Assembly (NCBI RefSeq): GCF_040115645.1
Contig: NC_089566.1
Span: 3,100,001-3,164,000 of the forward strand
Origin: Euwallacea fornicatus
Taxonomy: Eukaryota; Arthropoda; Insecta; Coleoptera; Curculionidae
Length of the DNA: 64,000 nt
Direction of reading: 5' to 3'
In this document: piece after piece, positions 50,101-61,800 of the stretch
Numbering within the stretch: the stretch's first letter is position 1
How the letters are laid out: the number at the start of each line of letters is the position of its first letter
The notes under the pieces: generated by a model
Told to the model about the DNA's origin: nothing
The model's input: the letters and a program-made list of their open reading frames with translations, nothing else
Database searches by the model: none
Translations under genes and position numbers: made by a program

Positions 50101-53100
50101 TGTGTGGTCTTCTAATGGTGTGATCAATATTTTTGCTTGACGATTGGTTTTTGAGATATCATGAACTATTTTTGATTTTGTTATGGGCACCATCTTGGAT
50201 TTTTACAAAATTCCAATCTATATAAAATTTGCTTTTCAGTGACGTATTATCTTTCAGTATTTTAGTAAATTTACATGAATAAATGTAAAAAAGAAAACCT
50301 TATTCGTCTAAGAAGCCTTGAATTGGGCTGCTATTATCATATCTATCGTGCGAGAGGTGTAACAATAGAAATATTTAATTGCTTCTATATAATAGAACGA
50401 AAAAGCTGGAACGGGGGATCCCAACCGTCAAGATTGGAGCTAAACCTCAGTTCTCCCAGATTGACCGTAAAATCCCGTACATGGCCGATTTAGGCTTTTT
50501 CTCTACACTTTCTTCATTGTTCTTGCGACCGACTAACATGAACGAGATGATTTTTGCGAATTTGGATATTCTCAACACGTATAACCAGTTCTTATTTTGA
50601 GCTGCATTACTTTTCTCATTAGCAAGACACTTGGGCACTAAGCAATCCCATGACAAATTAAAGAAAGCCAAGGTGGATCCGATTATCAAAACAGAGAACA
50701 TGTGTAATTACGAGATCTATTGACCCATGTCGATCCTATCCTTTGTTTTGAAAGTTGGAAGAAATTTTATATCTACGTGTTCTAAATTTCTGTTCGGAGT
50801 CCCATATAATAAATGACAATCAGTAGATACGAACGAAATCCACATCACTGACTATCATTAACTCACTCAAATATGAGTTTGACAATTTGAACAAACAAAA
50901 GGTTCGGCACGAGGATTTGTTTTGACCTTTGAAACGCGTTTGACACCTTAGATGATAAACTGGTAATTTACAAGTTGAATAATTATAGCATTCAAAGGAT
51001 GGCTTCCAGACTAACCAAGTTGGCTTCCATATCAACTGGAAAATTACATATAGGCCATCTTGAATGCTGTTAATTTGAGACAATAGATACCTCAGGGGTC
51101 TCTACTTAACCTATCCTGTTTATGTAGTCTATAAAGTACTCTAAAGCTATAATTTTAATGACTGTTTGGTATGAATGTAACACTGTTAAACTTAACTCCA
51201 TGAAGACCTTTTTGATTTTCTAGTTTGGGAAAACTTTCCTTAAGTTGCCTTTCACAAAAACTTATAATCAAAGTGTCCCTGTTCCCAACTCATTGGGGTT
51301 TTCATTTTGAGACTAGATTAAATGGGGAGTCTAAAGTCTAGGCAGTTGTACTGAAACTTGAGACTTAAATCATTTCTAAGGACTGTTTGCCCACATATTA
51401 CATTGTGAAAACATTCAAACTTTAAAAACTTTCAGAAGAGCTGTTGTGATGTGATGCACCTCAAAGAGATTCATTTTCACTTATTATAATTTCTTAGAAT
51501 AACTTGATGATTTCCTAACCTTTTAATGTATTGTCACTTTAATCATGGTAATTAAGTAGGAGATGGGATTAGTCAAAACTGCATGATTATTTTCAAATGC
51601 ATGGGTTTATTCAATGACCTATTTATTTTTGCATCATCTTTCTAGTTTTAACTTAGTACAAATTAAAACATTTTGTCATTATTATTATGTGTATGACTTA
51701 TTAGATCACTCTGAACACCCAAAAATAATTTTGAGTTATTCAAATTTTATCACCATACAATATTTATATTTTACTTTCTTTTAAAACTCTAATATCTGAA
51801 ACGATAGATACTTCTTCACATTAATAGGTCACCTTGTATGTTTAGAAACATAGGTAATTCCTATGATGTGCAGTTCTAGACCTAAGAACCATGTAAAACA
51901 GAAGGTATAAATTACTTCAAGTTACAACAGAAATAAAAAGATTTTTTATTGTAGGTCACTCCGAATTGTCTGCTCTTAGACATCCACTCATCCTACATCT
52001 AGCTAGTATTTATACGCAATTAATCTATGGGAGAAAAATTTTAAAAACCAAGTTTTTAAGTAATTAACATTGGGTAAGGTTTTAATAATGACCTTTGCTC
52101 CAAAAAGTATATATTAGATAAGGAATAATTATATTTTATAATATGGAAGTAAAAATGAATTTACACTCGCCCTAGTGGGAAAAAACACAACTTTACAGAA
52201 ATATTTCCAGCATCACTAAGGTTCAAGCAACTTCCTACGGTACTTTTACTAGATACAACTAGGTTAAATAAGCGGAGATCTTATTTTATAAACTCACCGT
52301 TTAAATATCATAAAAGTCATTGTAATGATTCCGTTGGAACATGAGCTTTTTGAACGACTAGACGATCACATGTGCGTATTCTCAGTTAAATGATTTTCCA
52401 CGAACATTACGATTACGTACTTCAAACTTCAACAAAAACACAAACAACTGTATATCAAACGAACCGTGCTAACTGTGAAACTGTTACTGTGTACTGTGTG
52501 GAATATAGGAACTAAACAAGGGAAAATTATTTTTATAAACAAATGACAAGTGACAGTTGTGAATTTTTAATTTTCCATCAATCACAAGTTGTCACAATCA
52601 TATCACAGATTCGTTTTAGCTTTCAATTCACCTCCAAACAGCACCTGATCTTTTTTCTATCGAACTAACAAAGAGCAAGACAAGTTTCAATGCAGGATGT
52701 TATTCGTCATCGAATAACCAAAATATGAAACGATTGGATTATAATCTAGTGGCGCCATCTACTATCTCTTCCATAATACCATTATGAGAAGACAACATGG
52801 AAGACTAGATACAAAAAAAAAAGAACAGTTTACTTCATGGAAAACGAATATTGAAAACTAAACGTTATCTGATTCTGGCTTCTTTGTAAAATATTTGATT
52901 ATTTTATGTGGAATAACGATTTTTTTAGTTTTTTCTGCGACAGTGATTTGATCATTAACTGTTATATGTAGTGTAGAGAAATGTGACAGCAAAAGAACAA
53001 GACACAACCTCAATGTTCGCTTTTATTTAAATTTTAAAATCACAAGTTTCAACCAAATCCACAGAACTAACTATCTTTAACTCATTTAAATCTATGTAAA

Positions 53101-53234
53101 GTAAATGTTAAAAAATGTTAAAAATAAGACCGCAAGCTTCTCAAAGAAAAAAGAACAATATTATTGTTAGTTGATAACTGCCCAGTTCACCCGAATAATA
53201 AACTGAATAACATAAAACTTATTTTTTCCTCATA
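44141..53234. other. Gene-poor 9-kb stretch
   Basis: No protein family, RNA gene or complete mobile element was recognised. Isolated repeat ends occur: ATGCAGGGTGTAACAAATTC at about 49850 and GGTCACCTTGTATG at about 51828. GGCGCCATCTACTATC at about 52750 shares the GCCATCTAC core of the tandem array downstream. ORFs of 60-100 codons here look like chance. Confidence 0.5.
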
Positions 53235-54075
53235 CATTTTACAAATTCCTATATTGGTTTTGTACACCATCTATCAGTCAGGGGTTGTATCTTCTACAGC
53301 TTTTTAAGTTGGTTTTGCACGCCATCTGCCGGTCAGCGCACTGAACTTAATACAGATTTCTTCCTCCTTCATTTTAAAAATTTCTACATTCCATTCATTT
53401 TGCACGCTCTCTACAGGCGGGAAGGTGTACTTAGTGCAGTTTTCTTCTCCCTTCATTTTACAGATTTCTACGTTGGTTTTGTACGCCATCTACCGACCAG
53501 TGACTATATCTTCTAAAGATTTCTACCTTCTTCATTTTACAGATACCTACATTAGTTTTGCTTGCCATCTACAGGTCAAGGAGTTGTACTTAATACAGAT
53601 TTCTTCCCCTTTCATTCCACTGTTTCCTGCAATGCATTTGCAAGCCATCTATAGGCCGGGGAGGTGTACTTAATACCGTTTCCTTCCCCATTCTTTTTAC
53701 AGATTTCTATGTTGGTTTTGCGCGCTATCTACCGGTCAGAAGTAGTATTTTCTAAAGATTTCTATCTCCTTCATTTTATAGATTCCTACATTGTTTTTGC
53801 ACGCCATCTACAGGTCAGGGAGCTGTACTTAATACAGATTTCTTCCCCCTTCGTTTTACAGATTTCTATATTGGTTTTGTTCACCATTTACAGACCAGTG
53901 AGCTGTACTTAGTATAGATTTCTTCCCCCTTCAAATTACTGCTTACCACTTTGGGTTCTCACTCCATTCACCGGCCAAGGAGTGACAACTATTAGTCTTC
54001 TTACCCTTCACTAAAAAGAGTTCTTTTTCTTTAAGTTACCCAACCATTTACCGCCCAAGGGACACCCACTACAGT
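53235..54075. repeat. Tandem array, about 11 copies of a 79-80 bp unit
   Basis: A unit of the form CATTTTACAGATTTCTA, then CATTGGTTTTGCACGCCATC, TACAGGTCAGGGAG and TGTACTTAATACAGATTTC, recurs. The CCATCT core falls at 53267, 53322, 53407, 53486, 53565, 53645, 53725, 53804, 53884, 53964 and 54044: steps of 55, 85, then 79, 79, 80, 80, 79, 80, 80, 80. The first copies are irregular and the last two are the most diverged. The period is not a multiple of three, so short ORFs across it are not a repeat protein. It is a minisatellite-like array. Confidence 0.88.
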
Positions 54076-54229
54076 GCCCCCGCAGCACCATAGGCGTAGA
54101 CTTTACCAAAAGACGGTTTTCCTTCGCTTTTCTGTTCCTTTCTGACCAGGATACAAACAAAATTCGATGACGCTAATAGAGGAGAGAGAGTGTAATTAAA
54201 TATAATAAAAAAAAAGCTCATGGACCAGA

Positions 54230-54913
54230 GTATAATTTGGAGTTTATAGCAGATTTACAGAAAATGTTGGTGAAATTTTGATGAGGTTACTATACAAACT
54301 ATCAGTAATTGGTTTCGCCATTCCACCTTATCAAAAACATCTAATATGGAATTTGATTCAGAAGATCATATTTCCTTGGCTGAATTAAGAAAATAAATTA
54401 ATGAATTCAGTAAATTTTTATGATTTTGTAAATGTTGATGACAAAATTGTAAGAGAAAAATTATCTTATACAGACTTAGTAAATTAAGGACATTAAAAAG
54501 AATTTGCAGATGTTGAAGATAATGATACTGAAGAAGAAACTGCTGTTACTACAAAAGATTTAGTTGTATACACTTTAGAACAATAGGAAAGCAATGATTT
54601 TTTTTTCTAAATTATATAAAATTAAACTGCATCTGCAGTAGACTTACATTTAAAAAACCTCTTGTAAAAGAAAAATAACTAATTTCTTTGAAAAATAATT
54701 ATGAATAATGTAAATTTCTATATATTACATTTTTTAAAGAGTTATCTTAACAAACAAGTACTTTATTTTTGTTCAATTAGGCATTAAAACGCATTTTTTT
54801 AAAATTATGTATGTAATTTGTTTGATTCTTATAAGATACACACTTGGGTACAATGAACTAAATTTCTTGGTCCCCTTAAGTCCAGTATAAACGGATTACA
54901 CTATATATTATTT
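54230..54913 (+). mobile_element. Pogo/Tigger-like transposon, 3' fragment
   Basis: Broken reading frames give ISLAELRK, DFVNVDDKIVREKLSYTDLV and FADVEDNDTEEETAVTTKDL, the acidic C-terminus seen in pogo/Tigger/Jerky-type transposases. At about 54880-54906 the sequence ends in CCTTAAGTCCAGTATAAACG then GATTACACT, which looks like a pogo-family inverted terminal repeat. The N-terminal and catalytic parts are missing and several stops interrupt the rest. A 5'-truncated, dead copy. Confidence 0.6.
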
Positions 54914-55895
54914 TGTTTATGTGGAGCTTATTCTGAGTCCTGGAATTGCATTTTGCGGTGTCTAAGCATTTACTAACAATGTTTTCATTTCTCAAAAGCA
55001 AGTAATGTAGTGATCGTTGGGATTTCGTCTACATATGTCTTGTGAAAATTCTTTCAAATCAATGGGAGTCATAGCTGCCTCCCGTCTGTTAACAAGAATT
55101 AAAAGAAGTCGTGTGTTCTTTGTAAAGAACAGATATTTATAAGGAGAGGATATATAGAAACCGCAATGGCCTTAAAGTACCAGCTCATGGCTCTTCACTT
55201 AAAAAAAAAGACCTTAATACGAGGTTGTCAGTGCTCACTACAGGAGACAATAAAAAATACATGAAAAATTGGAATAATCAATAAAACCCTGGCTCAGGGG
55301 GTATGTCACAGCCGCAATATCTTTTACGCAAACAGAGACTTCTTATTTCGGGTCAATAAGAGACTTAACAATAGTTAAATATACTCAATAACCTCCATTC
55401 ATACTGACGGCAATTAGGGTTATAAATAAACGATTCTACCATCAATTCCTGTATTAAACATTTTCCAATTTCAGTTAGTTCAACATAAGTCATGTTTACA
55501 ATCTACCTATACAAACTTTATTTATATTTATGTGTCAGTCCCAGTATATTTATCCATTGAACATTAAATATTTTGACCTAATAATATAATAAGAAACCGA
55601 CTTTCTTTTGAAGTACCCTTTCGATGCTGCACAATTCGGATTTGTTAAATGACAAAGAGTATGTGTACGATAGGACGATCGATAAATAAATTCGTTTTGT
55701 GCTAATCTTGTAAGGAAGAACATTACGGACCAGAATTGGACGAATACAGATGGGAATGAATTGACTAGAACATTTAATGACCTCTTGTAAGGCAAGCATT
55801 GGGTCATGTGAGATCCTTAATTGAACTAATTCGTAAACTTACAACAAATATTTTTGTCTTCCACATTCCCTAGTACTTTAATATCTATCTAATAT
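54914..55895. other. 3' flank of Dicer-1
   Basis: Non-coding. On the minus strand AATAAA lies near 55517-55522, about 375 bases after the Dicer-1 stop, a possible poly(A) signal. No other feature seen. Confidence 0.45.
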
Positions 55896-58800
55896 CTAAG
55901 TTTCTGTCCGGTTTTGCCTTAAAAGTCCCCTTTTCTTGAGATGTTTCAACGCACATTTGGCCGCAGTACATTTTGCTATTCTATAGTTCCTGCCAATTCC
56001 TTTAAAAAATCCTTTACCGAACACTTCCACCGTGACTCTAACTCTCCTGCCATCGGCCAATTTCTCGGGTCTTCCAAATTTTGCAGTTTCAGGTTCCAGT
56101 TCTAATAATTCTCGAATAGGAGATTTCGGAACTCTGTTAGAGAACAGTTCTATTTCTAATTTCATCATTCGATAATAAACCTTCCAAACATTGTCTAAAG
56201 ACATTCCAGAATCTAAAAATATTGCCCCTGCTACTGACTCAAATACGTCTCCAAGTGCTTTCGGCACTTCAACGTCCTCAACCTACAATAGTATAATGAT
56301 CTCACACAATTTATTTTATAAGAATTCAATATATCTTACCTCTTCACACTCAGTTTCAACGACCAAATAAAGCTCATCTAAAATATTATGTCCTCCCTCC
56401 TCTTGTAGCCTAATAAACCGTTCAATCACTTCATTTAAACCCGGCGACAAATGCCTGAAATATTTGTGAAACCCGTGCCTAACAGCCAAAGATGCAAATA
56501 TGGTATTGTTCACTAAAGCCGATCTCAAATCAGTCAAAGCTCCAGGGGAATGCATTCTAAGATCTTCGTATAAGTGTCTGGTTATCAAGTAATCTAAGAC
56601 GGCATCTCCTAGAAATTCCAGCCTCTGATAACAATCAGTCAAACGATTGGGGCTATAAGAAGCATGAGTCATAGCTTGGAGCAAGTAGGATCGGTCGCGA
56701 AACTTATAGCCAATATGCCGTTCAAACTCATCATATCCATCCAAAAGGCGATCCAACTCATGATCCGCATTCGGTATGTGTCTTAATAAAGGAGATTTTG
56801 GAATGTCTACCTATTTGACAATTAGGGAAAGTTGATGAAAATATATTCTGTTCCGCTATAGAAGGTGTTTGGTAGTCGGTGGTGGAAACTCAGCAGAATT
56901 GTAAAATAGGTCATTCTGAATTGATTTAACAAAACTTAGTCATATACAAAGTGTTACCGTTTTCGAGATATTTAGGATTTTTTGTTTTTCAATTGTTTTG
57001 GTGCATTGAAATAATAATTTTGTCTTTAAGAAGATTGATAGTACACATTCCATAACAATTTACCTCAAATTATTATGATCCACATGAAATAGTCAGTTTA
57101 TTGCACATGAATATCACATTGAGATCAAAATAACTTGATTAGAAAATCGAAATAAGAAATAAAAATAGCTATTTTACAATCTTGCTCAGTTTCCTCCACC
57201 GATCACCAAACACCCTGTATAATAAACTACGCGTTAAATCAAACGCACCGGCATTTTCTTGGTCATCGTTAAATAACTCTACCTCCAGTCTGCATTATTC
57301 CAAAAAATGATTTTCACATCTTTCGAAACCTTGTTTCTTATACAATCAGAGATTAACATTTTTTTTTAGTATTAGCTCAATACATAGTATAAATAGAATC
57401 ATTGATAGATTTACGTACAGGGATATAATTCAAAACTTTATGTTAAAGATAATTTACCCTTAAGATTCCGTTTTCAACACGACAACAATCCTAAACAATT
57501 CTCAAAGTTAGTTAAACGATTTCTTGGAGAAAACATGCCGATTTTGAAGTGGCTTTCCTAGTCGCCCAATCTGAATTCCATAGAAAATCTGTGGTAAATT
57601 GTTGATCAAGGATTTCGAAATAAAAATTATTCAAATTGCGATAAACTGTTTACTGAAATACAAGTGGCAAGATATTGATCCAGCAATATTAAACAAATTC
57701 ATTGAATTAATATCGCATCGATGTCAGGTAGTCATTGACAATAATGGGAATTTTATCAAATTTAATGGCTTGGAAAAGGTCTCAATTGACTTTTTTAAAT
57801 AATTTGAAGAAAAATTTAATGTTTTTATTTTTTTATTGACAATAAAGTAACTTTACTAACATTTGTTTGTTATTTCTTATAACGCGTTTTGCGACAAATA
57901 ACCTACATGCATAGGAAACAGATCAATTAACATATGGATAATTTAATCAAACAATTCTATTTATCTATTTACTTTTGGCCGCTACTATATATCGGAACTC
58001 AATAAAAACATATTACGAGTGCCACATTGCAGCATATTTAACTGGTCCAATTTTTTACATAATTTTTGTGATTACATAATGGAAACATAATTATACGGCT
58101 GCCGGTGCGTTAATTTGACATACAGTTTACTTACCTCGCCATAACTGCCATCTTCATTTTTAGGTAAAACTCGAATTCCCAACCAAGCCATAAACAACAA
58201 GGCACCTCTAGGCCCACACTCAATAAGATACGCTCCTATAAGAGCTTCTACGCAATCTGCAATGCTTTTATCTGGGATGCTATGTTGAGTTACTAAATTG
58301 TAAGGAATGAAATTAGGCAAGGTGTGCAAGCTTCGCTCCCGGACCATGGAACAAACTTCTTCGATTGTCATGTTTCTGGTGGCGGCCATATCAGCCACTG
58401 TCCAACAATTAGCAGGAAACTGAGCATCTTTAAGTGCGTCTTCCAATTCTTTTGGCACGTAGAAACACGGCGGAAGCCAATTGTCGTGTGGATCAAACTT
58501 CGTTGCTATCATAAATTCACCTAGACGTTTTCTTTTGCCCAATTTATACAAGTTTAAGTTGCTAACTTGTTTTGATCTCAAGTGACTTAGCTTGCCTTCA
58601 TGCACGTGCTCGTATTTTGAATATAAGTAATTCGTAATGGCGTATTTTAAAAATGAATCCCCGATGGTTTCCAACCGTTCTAAATTAATTCCATCGTTAG
58701 CATTAGACATAGTTAGAGATTGCAACACGACATTAGGACTTGGGCCCGGATGTGAAGCCAGCTTTGGCTGTAAATCAAAACTAAACTCGAATTCTTGAGA

Positions 58801-61800
58801 GAGATCGTCATATTCGTTTACAAATGGATGGGAAGGCACTTCATCGAATTTCTCAAAGCTTATTTGGCCGACATATAAACTGTTTGAATATCCGTCATAT
58901 GGTTGCATTTTATAAACTTCCATGTTACCATCAACAACGTTACCCGGTTTCCTACAAAACTCCTGATCATTTTTTATTAATATACCACTCGACATGATGT
59001 GTTCTTTATTTCTGACACACGCTTTGTGGAACTCTCCCCTCAATTCTTCCGTTTCGGAACTATTATCGTCAACTGTCCAAACATTGTTGTCTTCAACGAG
59101 GCAAAATGCTTCGTCCTTCGTATTGTCATCGTCAACGGCTTCAGCCTGATGTTCACCGGTGAATTCTATCCGTAAGCCTCCCCACTCATGCCCAGAGTCT
59201 TCAGAATCAAACTGAGAGTTTTCTTCCGACATGTCGGAACAATCGTCTTCCCATCCTCCGTTTGGGTAACAACTTGTCGGAGAACCGTATCGTACTATCG
59301 AGTTCGAACTCAACGTTCCACCAGCCATTTCATTTGACCAAGTCCCTATTTCCATACCCCAATTATTAGTTTCATCCGCCTCATCTTCACGACCAGAATC
59401 TGCATTAGAAGATCTGTCCTGATCTAGATCATCATCACTGTTTGTTATTATTTCGGTTATTTTTAAGGCCTCTAATTTTTCTTCGGCTTTCTCTTGCAAA
59501 ATTCTCAATTCTTCTTGCTTGCGGAGCTCCTCTTCTTTTGACTTTTTTAACACGTCCGACAAATTCCACCCAAAATTCAAAGAGGGCCATTTAAAATCTG
59601 TAAAATGATTTTTGAGAAATTTTTCGAAATCATTTGAAAAAAGGATTTTCATAAATCTCGGGCAACAGAATGTACTCATATAGAGAATTTTTACAACTTT
59701 GTTTTTCGATTTTCTTCATGCACCAGAAAAAAGAGAAGCCCAAGATCCCTTTTAACGTTTTTTTATTAAAATTCTTAATGAATCCGTAGATTGGGTGGGC
59801 TTTTGCCAAAGGATTTGAAATGAAATCAGTCAAAACCTTTAAATTTCCCATCAAATCTTACTTATTGATGAAACTATATTTTCTAAAGAAATGTTCCTAA
59901 TATACCCACGAGAAGACTGATGAAAATCCACATGAAATATTACAAGTATGTTATCAGCACTAATTTTTAGTAAATGCGTAGGCCGAAATTATAGAGTAAT
60001 CATTTAACTGATCCATACTTTTTGCCTCTAAGATTAAATGGCTGTATATCATTTATCCGAATCAGTGGATAGGTCGTAAAGGCCTTGGCCACATAGTGTC
60101 TCAGTTTTAAATAAACTATATTTTTTTAAGGTTATCTTAAATTTATGGTGTATACATTGCCCGGTAAAAACGTTGAGGAATTCAAAATGTAAATTGGAAG
60201 TGTTAAGGAAATGAAGATAAGAATACCTCAGTGATAGAAATGAGGTTACAAAGGTCTCTAATACTGCTTTTTTGCTCACATAATGTAATATAATCAGTAA
60301 CAAATATTACACATCAAAGACTTCCTACAATTGATTCTATTGCGCGTTACGATATTTTATTGTTTTGGTCAATAACTATGTGTTTTATGAAAAATATATA
60401 ACAAGCAAAATCAAATAGAAAAAAGGTAAGATATCAAATGTAATATTTCAAGTAAAATAATTTAGTTTATTTATAAAGTTCTAAGAAAAAAAAGAGACTT
60501 TGGATTTCCCTTTTTCCCGGTGGAAAAGGAAAATCTCAGAAATATTAAAAAAGATTCTTACATGAAGATATTTTGTTTTCTAAATTTTTTCAATATCCCC
60601 TTTATCAAATTTTTCAAAAAAAAACTAAAATGAAGTTTTCAACATCAACCTTTAAAGCCTGTATATGTGAATAACTACTCCTATTTTTTATGGAAACATC
60701 AATTCCTAAAGTTCTTTGTATTGATTAGGAAACACCCTGTATACTACTGCTATTTAAGAAAATATGTAATATGAATTAATCTATTTGTGAATAAATAACT
60801 GACCTGCGTGAAGTTGAGTTTTTCCCAAATCCAAATTTGCAGCTACTGTAGTTCGTATTTGGTCAGCCAATAAAAGCGCATTGATTCGGTACAAAATACA
60901 TGGAAGAGCAACAGCTTTTCGCCAAAAAGACGCTGGAAATGGATGAATAGCGCACAATTCGGGTACTAAAATTTGTTTCTGCTCTAGATTTTCTCTCTTG
61001 GCTCTTTTTGTTTCTTCACTACTGGTTGGCAAAGCTACTCCTTTTCTATTCACGTATCTGGGAGTCAAGAAGTTTAATCTTGCTGAAGTGTGATCTACAT
61101 CTAGTAAATATTGGTCTAAGTTTTGAATTTGGATCCCATATTTTCGGAAATAGTATTCCTCGAATGTTTTATATTCTGAACCCGGAAATGTTGATTTGGG
61201 GTTCAAAAATGAACAAATTTCTGCCACATAAAAGTACTGGGGTTGATCTTGGTTCCTATACCAGGGCATTACAACTGCATCTTTGTATTCCTCAATGTCG
61301 AATACGTAACCCTTCCGGTCTTCATCAGAAATTAACCGAGGCACGAAATTTAGATTCTCATAAATTAAATCTATAAATTTCCAGTCAACTTCCACGCTTT
61401 GCTGGACTGAAGGGAAGTGAATTTAAAATTCTTATATGAACTAAGAAAAACGACTTACTGTCAATTGTGGGGACAATTAGATAATTCTTCATAGAGCTTT
61501 TTGGATCAAAGAGCATCAAATACTTCTGAAGTCTTAAGACACTTGTGAAAGTATAATTTACAAACTCTTGAACTTTGCGGGTTTGCTCTTCATCTACTAA
61601 AATATCATCAGAACATAGAACTAGTTCAACACTAACTTCACCAGATCTAGTAAAAATTGGAAACGCACTAATCTAAAAATTGCAACTAGAATTAAATTTA
61701 CATTACGGAGCCACAAGTACACTAACCTTAGGTACTTTTTTTTTTGTTAATATCCCAAACCCTTGTGGCGACTCTTCAGGTGGATATATCTTCCTTCCTC

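Noticed and set aside
53304..53912. ORFs of 60-82 codons across the 80-bp array as a repeat protein
   Set aside because: The period of 79-80 bp is not divisible by three, so the frames cannot stay in register between units. The ORFs are a by-product of the repeat.
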